From the NCBI GenBank assembly GCA_027886185.1, contig WOAB01000056.1, positions 14,694,001-14,758,000 on the forward strand: a DNA stretch of 64,000 bases. Direction: 5' to 3'. Below the pieces are notes generated by a model. That model ran no database searches and was not told where the DNA came from. It worked only from the letters and a program-made list of their open reading frames with translations. The position numbers and the translations under genes are program-made. Shown here in pieces: positions 55,674-64,000 of this stretch (position 1 is its first letter; each line of letters begins with the position of its first letter). The stretch comes from Rheum nobile (taxonomy: Eukaryota; Streptophyta; Magnoliopsida; Caryophyllales; Polygonaceae).

Positions 55674-57069
55674 GTTGCTTCTTCGCTAAGTGGTGAAGGT
55701 AACTTAGTGAGTTGTCTTCGTATACTTTGTGTATATGAACAGAGCATTTTGATACGATCATGGATGTTGGTTGAGAGAGAGAATTACTAACGGCTGGGAA
55801 AGTTATTATCTAGGTTTCTTTTATTTAGGATTAATTAATATTATCTAGTGATAATAGGATATATATGATCTTTCTAATTTTTTTTAATCTTTTCTTGTTA
55901 TTAGGATCTAGGTGTTATCTTTTAATGTGTTACCAGTAGCATATATATATAAGGCTTAACTGATTTAATAAAACACGAGCATAATATTATTAAGAACGTG
56001 TCAAAGTAAACGTAGGTGGAGGTTCTATCTAAGACGAACCCACCTTCATCCTCTATCTATTCATTCTTTACCTATTCATCATAGATTCTAGGAAGAGTTT
56101 TCATGTGTCTAGACCCATGATCCTACGCCAAAGAACATAATATAGTTGTATAAGGAATCACTACTTAGTTCATTAGATCTGATGAAGTCGACATGAGCAG
56201 GCAACTAAGGCGGGTGAACGATTAGGTACTTAGGGAGTTTTACTCACGAGTTAGTTAGAACGAACGACTATTTTGTACTTGTGTGTTCATTGTAATATGA
56301 GAAATCCTTCGACTATTTTCAATTGTTCTTGGTTGATTCTTTGCCACTTTGATCGATCATAACAACGCTCCCGTCCCCGATAGAAAAGCGATATTCGTTC
56401 CCAATAAAAAAGCTCATTTATGATATATCACATGCAGGCGTGAGCAATCAAGTGCCTCGTGATCTTTTGAACCTTGTCGAATCTTTAAGAACGTTACACT
56501 AGATTTTGGGGGGGAACAAGAATAAAATAATTCATCATTTAAGATTTTAAAATTAAGGGAAATTCTTGTTAGTGTACTTGAATTTTAGGTTATTTATGTT
56601 AGTGTTCCATGATTTTTTTTTTTTTGATTGATATCCTTAAGGTTTTGTATTTGTTTGTTTCGTAATCAAGTTTTTTTATATTCATACTCTTCTGGTTCAC
56701 ATTGATCAAATTCAAGTCCATCATTGTGCTCCTCGTTCTCAAATTAATAGAATTAGACTTCTAAAACACTCAAATCCATACACGAATCATCTCGATTTGA
56801 ATTCTTAAGGTCGAAAATGGATTGTTGTTTCATAATTCAAATTGAGTTGGTTCATATATGGATTGGGGTGAATTAGGAGCCAATTCCTACTAATTTAAGG
56901 GTGAGGAAAACATTGGTAGACTTGGATATGATCAATTCGAACCGAAAGAGTATAAATATAGAGAAAATTGGTTACAAAGCAAACAAACACAAAACCTTAG
57001 AGACACCAACCAGGAAAAAAATTAATCATAGAACAACAACAAAAATAACCATAAATTCATATACACCAA
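55674..57069. other. Intergenic sequence, no feature recognised
   Basis: Mixed AT-rich DNA with scattered short open frames and no motif. A TATATATATA stretch near 55944 and a T-rich tract near 56610 are the only notable points. Confidence 0.5.
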
Positions 57070-57641
57070 CAAGAATCTATCTATATATATTAAAGCTCAC
57101 TCCTCTTTTTGAGCCATGAGAGTATTTTTGGGTCCATATTGTTAAGATATGTATTTTTTTTTTGCCATTTTTAGTTTGTTATTATATTAATAATTTAACA
57201 AAATATACATCATAATTCTTAATCAAGTCTCAACATAATATTGGTGGATTTGAATTATTATTTCTAATTCAAACTTATCTAAATTCATTTTGCTAATGCA
57301 ACCAAACTTACGTAATTAAAGCATATCTAATTTAAAGATTAAACTTGACATTCAAGGTTGAGATCATATATATAGATATTATCTGATTGAACTTATAATA
57401 ATTGGCTTTCATAATATTAACCAACCTTTTCCCACCTATTAACAAGAAATGTCAAGTTCTAACCAACAAATCATAATAACATTTTTTTGAGATTGTCAAC
57501 TATGAATTTTCACTAAAACTTACATATATGTTAACATCTAATCCACCAATTATTTTAGTAGAAAATTTCATATATAAAAATTAATATACATGTCATTAAT
57601 TTGTAAGATTTTTTTATATTAAATAGGTGATTCATTTATAG
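57070..57641 (+). other. AT-rich segment, possible Helitron 5' terminus at its start
   Basis: Near 57073-57095 the sequence TCTATCTATATATATTAAAG followed by CTCACTCC is like plant Helitron 5' ends. The segment is cut at 57641 by the Tekay LTR, so no 3' end can be tested. Otherwise no feature. Confidence 0.3.
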
Positions 57642-58112
57642 TGTAACACCCCCAAATATTTCATTGAAAGTATTATCGTCGGTGACCTCAGATTACACAT
57701 CTGGGGTCACCCAAGGCTTAACCATTTTATAACAATCATATAATAACACAATCTTTATGAAATAACATATGCTTTATTTAACCTAAAGTCACGGATTACA
57801 TCTGTGAATACCAAATATGTCCAAATACAGGATTAGTTCAATACAGCGGAAGTCTTTAAAATATATTAAATAACCACCACGAAGGGTCTTGATCTGCGCG
57901 ATCTCACGCCTAGGATCTTCAACCTTTGGAAAACTCTTAAAACGTCATCTGCCCTCAACATCGTAATCTGGCCTTCACGGAAAGGGACGTTTACCTAATG
58001 TGCCATATGAGACGGATGACACCAGCCAACCATGCAAAGGAAATAAACCGGTTGGTTAGTCTAATGAAAGACTACGCAAGGGAGAAATAGAAATGTTCTA
58101 TGTAGTCGTATT

Positions 58113-58384
58113 TAGGGCTGAGCACGGGCCAGAACCCGAACCGACCCGAACCCGAAATCCCAAAAAATCGGGACCGAAGACCGAACCGAAGTCATCGGGT
58201 TCGGGTCGGGTTCGGGCTAAACAACACTCGTAAATAAAAAAACAGACTGAACTGGGCTAAAACCCGAACCAACCCGAAACACTGAAAAGGTCAGACCGAA
58301 ACCCGAACCGAAGTCATGTGGGTTCGGTTCGGGTTTTTCGGGTCGGTTCGGGTTTTCGGTTTGGTCGGCCCGTGCTCAGCCCTA
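58113..58384. mobile_element. hAT-type MITE inside the Tekay LTR
   Basis: 272 bp flanked by perfect GTCGTATT at 58105-58112 and 58385-58392. The ends, TAGGGCTGAGCACGGGCC and its inverse GGCCCGTGCTCAGCCCTA, are perfectly complementary. The body is rich in CCCGAACCGA. Related in style to the MITE at 54276, but with different ends. Confidence 0.93.
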
Positions 58385-59462
58385 GTCGTATTAGGTTACA
58401 CCTGTCGTTTCACGAATAATAACCGATGACGACATTGAACCTCAACACTTCTACGGAAACGTACAAAAAGACATGAACAAGAGAAGACTCCAAAAGATTG
58501 AGTCTTATGGGAAATATATGAAGAAAAGACTCCAAGAATTGAGTCTTTCGGAAAGTATGACAAGTGTTTGGGAACGTTATAGTTTCACACAAGCGTTCAA
58601 AAATGACCTGATCATTTGGGTCCACGACCGACCTCACCGCGTAATGCGAATTCAGATTTGGAAGGAGGACTTACTCTAATCGAAGTCCAAGCGGTTTCCA
58701 CGTTGTACTCCTCGCCCGAGGGTATATTAATTATGTGCATAATCACACTTATCTTGTTTAATTCCAAAACGTATATTCACGTTATAGTTTTTATATAAAT
58801 ATATCATCTCGATACGAGAGATATCTTGGGAACATTTCCCGAATATTTGGCACCCGCTGTGTGCACCACCCCTATACTCGGATAGGGGACGGTCATGACC
58901 AGGAAAGGGTGTTAGGGCTTGGACATCCTACGCACCACGGTTATAAAGAAACAGCCAGCACTCGCAATGAGATACATAGCGTTCCTACGAATACTCGTTC
59001 TAACTATATATTTAAGTTCATACATAAAATCCACACCAATACCATCACGGTAATAACAGATATAATAGCGTTGTTTCTAGCAGTATATACAACCTATTAT
59101 AATATCGCATTTTAAATCACACATTTATAAAATCTGTTCCCAAACGAAAACAACACTTCATCCCAATTTAATTAACAATTAAAATAATTGATAATTAACG
59201 AAAACATGGAATGATAAGCAAGAGCGAACCTCCACTTGCCTTAATCGAGACGAACGTAGATTGTCGGGTTCCGAGTATCTGGGAACTGGAAACGGAATCT
59301 GGTTACGGATTCCTACGACGACAACGAACCCACGACGAAACCCTAGGTTAGATTCGATACGAACAATAATACGAATCTAAAGAAACGAACGGAAACGAAA
59401 GGAACGAGGGTCCCATCCGTGACCGGCTCGTCCAAAGCCACGATCGCGCTTGCTAAGGCAAG

Positions 59463-59939
59463 CCGCGGTCGCGGTTTTGGATTCCGTGGTCGCGGATTTC
59501 TGGGCACCATCCGCGGTCGTGGTGTTCATATACGCGATCGCGGATCCCTCCCTAACGCGGCCCTATATCGGCACAAGGCTCACCGAAAGACGACGACGCT
59601 GCTCCTCGGCTTCGAACAATGATGCTACAACTCCAGGCTTCCAAGGCACTAGGGGAACACCACCAATTCCGGAGAGAACTCCGTCAAGCTTCCGACGATG
59701 GCATGAACTCCGACGACAAGGGAACGAGAGAAGGAAAGAGAGATCGAGAGCACTGTGGATGGAGAATCTGAGGGCTGAAGGCCCTATTTATAGGGTGAGA
59801 AGGGGAGTAATGTCGGCCAAATGAATCGATCGGCCTCCCCCCGGCATAATGGCGGCCTCCGAACCGGCGAAACGCCGAGCATCTGGAAGAAGACGATGAA
59901 CAGGTTTTCGCGATCGCGGAAATTCTTCCACGGTCGCGG
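59463..59939. repeat. Repeated CGCGRTCGCGG motif in the LTR
   Basis: Six near-copies: about 59463, 59486, 59510, 59535, 59909 and 59929. Each is near-palindromic (CGCGATCGCG). The cluster lies on both sides of the LTR TATA box in an otherwise AT-rich region. Confidence 0.85.
59784..59792 (-). promoter_or_regulatory. TATA box of the Tekay LTR
   Basis: TATAAATAG on the minus strand in the context CCC...GGGCC, about 400 bases into the LTR, at the position expected for the U3 promoter. Confidence 0.7.
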
Positions 59940-60297
59940 AAAAGCCTCGCACATCCGGGACCTCTGGGAAAGGTTTTACACGTGGATTCATCCCCAACAT
60001 TGAATACTCGTATCCATAAAAATATTCCCAGCCTCAATAATACATCGATAGTATATTATAACGCTCAAAGAATTATTACAGAGATTATACAAGTTACAGA
60101 AATTCCGAATTTCGCCAAATGCGTCACAATTACAGAACGAGGGTTGGGAAATTATCCAAATACCCTTACTAAAATGAGGGGTATTACATCACTACCCCCT
60201 TAAATAAAAGTTTCGACCCCGAAACTTGGCCGAAAATAACAAAAAAAATACGGGATATTACATCACCGCCCCTTAAAAAAACGTTTTGACCCCGAAA

Positions 60298-61366
60298 CTA
60301 GGCCGAAAACAGATCGGGAAAACGACTAAGTATATCAGTCTCAGTCTCCCAGGTTTCCCAAGTATTCTCTTCAGATCCAGACTTGGACCAAAGAATCCGT
60401 ACTAATGGTACCACCTTGTTCCGCAAGTGCTTCTTGCGACGTTTGAGAATACGCACAGGTATCTCCTCGTAGGTACCATTTGCCTGAATCTCGATGTCCT
60501 CATAACTCAGCACATGAGACACATCTGACACGTACTTCCTTAGCAAAGACACGTGGAACACGTTATGCACGGGATGCGCCGATGGCGGCCATGCTAAACG
60601 ATACGCTAGAGTCTCCACTCTGTCAAGGATCTCAAACGGTCCCACATAGCGAGGGTTAAGCTTCCCATGCTTGCCGAACCTGAACACACCCTTGGATGGC
60701 GACACCCTGACAAACACTTTCTCACCTACCTCAAACTCGACATTCTTGCGCTTTAGATCTGCGTAAGACTTCTGTCGACTCTGAGCTGTCAACATCCTCT
60801 GTCTGATCAAAGCAGTGTCTGAGGCAGTCCTTTCGACTAACTCTGGTCCGAGCAGAACCTTGACGGCATTTTCGTCCCAACAAATTAGAGATCTGCACCT
60901 CCGACCGTACAATGCCTCGAATGGAGCCATCTTAATGGTAGAATACCAGCTATTGTTGTATGTGAATTCAATCAGACTTAAGTTGTTCTCCTAACTAGTC
61001 GGACGATCAAGTACGCAAGCTCTTAGCATATCCTCCAGTGTCTGGATGGTCCTCTTAGATTGTCCATCCGTTTGAGGATGAAACGCAATACTGAACCTCA
61101 ACTCGGTTCCCATGGCCTTGTGGAGTTCTTTCCAGAATCTCGACATGAATCGGCCGTCACGATCCGATACAATGGTTTTTGGTGTACCATGCAAACGGAC
61201 AATCTCGTGTAGGAAAACTTCTGATAGCTTATGGGTTCCCCATGTCGACTTGATAGCCACAAAGTGAGCACTCTTCGTGAGCCTGTCAATGATCACCCAT
61301 ATAGCATCCTTTTGATTCTGAGTCTTCGGCAACCCCGTGATGAAGTCCATAGCAATATCCTCTCAC
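60298..61366 (-). pseudogene. INT: Tekay integrase and chromodomain-like C-terminus
   Basis: Inserts element DNA. The core has MDFITGLPKT (first Asp), TIVSDRDGRF (second Asp) and HPQTDGQSKRTIQTLEDML. Here the third catalytic residue, normally Glu, is Lys (an AAG in place of GAG), so it is inactive. A TAG at 60993-60991 (where Trp is expected) splits it from MAPFEALYGRRC. The C-terminus has KGVFRFGKHGKLNPRYVGPF and HVSLLRKYV, and ends VRILWSKSGSEENTWETWET, a shortened chromodomain thought to guide insertion. The zinc-binding N-terminus (61367-61620) carries further stops. Confidence 0.88.
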
Positions 61367-62980
61367 TTCCACTCTGGCACTGGGAGAGGTAGCAATTCAC
61401 CACCTGGTCTACGGTGTTCAATCTTGACCTTCTGACAAGTCAAGCATTTCGCCACAAATTCTGCTACATCTCACTTCATATTGGGCCATCAGAATTTCTT
61501 TCTGAGGTCTTTGTACATCTTACTGGATCCTGGATGTACAGAATAAGCTGACGAATGGGCCTCCTTCATCACCAACTGGCGAAGGCCATCCACGTCAGGC
61601 ACGCAAATCCGGTCCTGAAATCAAAGTGATCCATGCTCCTGAACCACGAATCTGGGAGCTTTCCCGTCCATCACTTCACTGCTTACTTTGACCAAGATCA
61701 CATCATCAATCTGCTTCTCCCTGATCTGATCAAGTAGCGTAGCCTGAATCTCCAACATACTCAGGCATCCTCGACGTTGATCGTACAAGACGTCAATCTC
61801 GCACAACCCTTGGTTTAGTTTAGTCTGAGCAGTGAGTAGAGCTACAACTGTCTCGTGCGGCGTCTTCCGGCTTAATGCATCGGCTACTACGTTAGCCTTG
61901 CCCGGATGATACAACAACTCGATGTCGTAGTCTTTGAGTAGCTCTAACCAGCGACGTTGTCTCATATTCAACTCCTTCTGAGTGAACACATACTTGAGAC
62001 TTTTATGATCGGTGAAGACTTGGCACCTACCACCATAGAGATAGTGCCTCCAAATCTTCAACGCGAAAACCACAGCCACTAATTCTAGATCATGCGTCGG
62101 ATAGTTTGCCTCATAGGTTTTCAACTGATGAGATGCGTACGCAATAACCTTCCCTTTTTGCATCAGTACACATCCTAACCCATGCTTTGAAGCGTCACTA
62201 TAGACCATATAACCATCGGTTCCCTCCGGTAGCGCCAAAACTAGTGTGGAGGTCAAGCACTTCATCAACTTCTGAAAGCTTGTCTCACACTTGTCGTCCC
62301 AGATAAACTTCTTATGGACCTTTGCGGAGCAAACCGGTCATGGGTAGAGCAATCTTCGAAAATCCCTCCACGAACCGTCTGTAATAACCTACAAGTCCCA
62401 AGAAACTGCGCACCTACTTCACATTCTGAGGACGCTTCCAGTTGGCTACCGCTTCAATCTTCTGAGGGTCGACCATAACCCCATCCTCATTGATCACATG
62501 GCCTAAGAAAGCCACTTCTTTGATCCAGAAATCACATTTAGACAACTTCGCATACAGCTGATTTTGTCTAAGGACAGACAAGGTGATACAAAGATGTTCC
62601 TCGTGAGCTTCCTCACTCGGGGAATAGATCAAAATATCATCGATGAAGACCACCACGAACTTATCCAGGTACTGGTGGAAACATCTATGCATCAGATCCA
62701 TGAAGACTGCCGGAGCATTAGTAAGCCCAAATGGCATGACTACGAACTCGTAGTGTCCATACCTCGTCCGGAATGCAGTCCTCGGAATATCTTCCTCACG
62801 AATCCTGAGCTGATGGTAACCAGATCTCAGATCGATCTTGGAAAAGACTTTTGTTCCCTGGAGTTGATCCAACAGATCATTAATCCTGGGCAACAGATAC
62901 TTATTCTTGATCGTGACCTTATTCAACTCTCGATAGTCGATATAAAGTTGAAATGAACCATCCTTCTTCTTGACAAACAA
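61367..62980 (-). pseudogene. pol: Tekay RT and RNase H, broken
   Basis: RT is open at 62980-62414 and includes YIDYRELNKVTIKN, YHQLRIREEDIPRTAF, VMPFGLTNAPAVF and the catalytic VVFIDDILIYS. A TAG near 62412 (after NVK), one more stop and a shift around 62290-62340 separate it from RNase H (62268-61621), which has YMVYSDASKHGLGCVL, YPTHDLELVAVVFALK, VFTDHKSLKY and ADALSR. The linker to integrase has at least three Trp-to-stop changes. Catalytic residues of RT and RNase H are kept. Confidence 0.9.
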
Positions 62981-63012
62981 GACCGGAGCGCCCCAAGGCG
63001 ATGCACTCGGCC

Positions 63013-64000
63013 TTATGTATCCTTTCTCAAGAAGGTCTTCGAGTTGTTCTTCAACTCTTGCATCTCAGGTGGAGCCATCCGATACAGTGCCTTGGAAATC
63101 GGCGCGGTACCGGGCTCGAGATCAATAGTGAACTCCACGTCACGATTCGGGGGTAAACCGGGAATCTCCTTCGAAAAAACGTCTGGATACTCGCAAATGA
63201 CAGGAATATCAAGAACTAAAGTCTCATCTCTCTTCGGCTTATCCAGATAGCACAGGTACCCGACACAACCTTGTCGAAATAGCTTACACGCAGTCATCGC
63301 ATTGATGAGCTTGCCGTTATCATCGTCATTACGACCCTTAAACTTGCATACGAACTGGCCCCCAAATGACATTGTCACAGTCCTTGAGCTAAAATCGATT
63401 ACCGCCCCATGACGTGTCAGCCAATTCATCCCGAGAATAATGTCGTTTGGAGCCATGGCTATACAGATCAAATCTGCTTCGAACTTCCGACCTTGAATAG
63501 AAATCGGAAATTCCGACAGACGTTTGGTTCCTACCAACTGTTCACTATTGGGATGATTTACCACAAAAGGCTCACAAGTCTCATTGCACACTAAGCCTAG
63601 CTTATTCACACAATTCTCCGAAATGAAAGAATATGTAGCACCCGAATCAAACAATATACACACAGAAGTAGAGTGAAGGTATAGAGTACCTTGAGCAATC
63701 GGAGCATTAGGTCCGTCAGCCTCACACATCTCGTAGAGTCGCTGACCTTGACCTCCTGAAGCAGCTGGGGCTTTCCCCTTGTTCTGGGCAGTTGTCTGTG
63801 TCGAAGGGCTAGGAGCCTCCATTGGTTTGAATCGGGGTCGGTTGTTATGACTAACAGACCCTTGCTGTGACTCAGCTCCCTTCTGTCTCCTTTGCGGACA
63901 AAATGTCTGCAAGTGCCCCTCCTTCCCGCAGGCAAAACACGTCCTCTTATCCTTCGGACACTCATTACTCTTGTGCCCCGGTGTGCCATAATTGTACCAC
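63013..64000 (-). pseudogene. gag-PR: Tekay gag end and protease (partial at window edge)
   Basis: At the right edge are two zinc knuckles. The outer one has both Cys of its CxxC as Tyr (WYNYGTPGHKSNEC), while the inner one is intact (CFACGKEGHLQTFC). A Gln/Ser-rich linker follows. The protease has ILFDSGATYSFI and the IILGMNWL motif. The frame ends at 63013 after a one-base loss near 63050 that throws the sequence before RT out of frame. The gag N-terminus is outside the window. Confidence 0.88.

Larger units (their letters stand above)
57642..60188 (-). repeat. 3' LTR of the Tekay-like element
   Basis: 2547 bp from TGTAATACCCCTCATT (60188, minus strand) to GGGGTGTTACA (57642). It follows a purine stretch TTAAGGGGGTAGTGA. 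A similar AAGGGGCGGTGATGTAATAT lies 60-odd bases further in, a duplicate of the LTR start. It contains a TATA box at 59792-59784, a CpG-rich repeat region and the hAT MITE at 58113. Confidence 0.82.
57642..64000 (-). mobile_element. Tekay-like chromovirus (Ty3/gypsy), right part outside window
   Basis: On the minus strand: gag zinc fingers at the right edge, protease, RT, RNase H, integrase with a C-terminal chromodomain-like region, then a long 3' LTR. The LTR ends TGTAATACCCC/GGGGTGTTACA and the C-terminal domain type fit the Tekay (Del) clade. The 5' LTR and gag N-terminus are to the right. The copy has many nonsense changes, one visible frameshift and a lost integrase residue. Confidence 0.9.

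Noticed and set aside
55332..55790. 152-codon open frame
   Set aside because: Most of it runs backwards through the SINE and its target duplications, and it has no domain.
60188..60265. Alternative LTR start at the second TGTAATAT motif
   Set aside because: Both copies follow purine runs, but the end TGTAATACCCC pairs with GGGGTGTTACA at the other LTR end, so 60188 is preferred.

Overview
The window is nuclear plant DNA, most likely from a eudicot. It has one long intron-rich host gene, many nested retrotransposons and DNA transposons, and an old integrated plant pararetrovirus. I cannot name the species. Every gene outside the host gene belongs to a mobile element, was captured by one, or is viral. 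Most are broken, and where the original codon can be guessed the damage is usually a C-to-T or G-to-A change.

Layout: (1) 1-8786, a plus-strand Ty3/gypsy element of the Tat lineage, entering from the left edge. It carries gag-protease, RT, two RNase H domains and integrase, then a 42-bp tandem array, an antisense four-exon gene and the 3' LTR. (2) 8787-14900, the right part of a Mutator-like element (MULE1) with a transposase N-terminal exon and a seven-exon DUF1985-Ulp1 protease gene on the minus strand. (3) 14950-16156, MITEs, two of them interleaved. (4) 16517-21247, the intact host gene: ten exons, 502 residues, a PH-domain plus coiled-coil protein of the plant SWAP70/DEF6-like family. 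(5) 21743-28439, a Tourist-like MITE split by a 6.4-kb MULE (MULE2). MULE2 has a 9-bp target duplication, shares its ends with MULE1, and is packed with captured gene pieces including an NF-YA C-terminus. (6) 28.4-34.1 kb, GTGCA-rich repeats, a TIR element, and a hAT-like element with a perfect 8-bp duplication. (7) 35.15-38.88 kb, a 5'-truncated L1-type LINE on the minus strand. (8) 39085-40312, a SIRE/Maximus-like copia LTR with a short internal remnant.

(9) 41.2-54.2 kb, an endogenous pararetrovirus with tRNA-Met primer site, coat-protein-like region, movement-protein-like region, protease, RT, RNase H and TATA promoter. It is cut inside the movement-protein region by a PIF/Harbinger-type element (43303-50152, TTA duplication). 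That element was itself entered by an Athila-type LTR element (43569-49533) with no RT or integrase. (10) 54276-54711, a small hAT MITE; 55479-55655, a tRNA-derived SINE with 18-bp flanking repeats. (11) 57642-64000, a Tekay-like chromovirus on the minus strand with a complete 2.5-kb 3' LTR, which holds another hAT MITE.

Three multi-exon models (host gene, Ulp1 gene, antisense Tat gene) were assembled by hand from GT-AG sites, and each total is an exact multiple of three. The strongest leads are the spliced antisense gene of the Tat element, the nearly intact Ulp1 gene stopped by a single TAG, the capture-rich MULE2, and the three-level nest inside the pararetrovirus.
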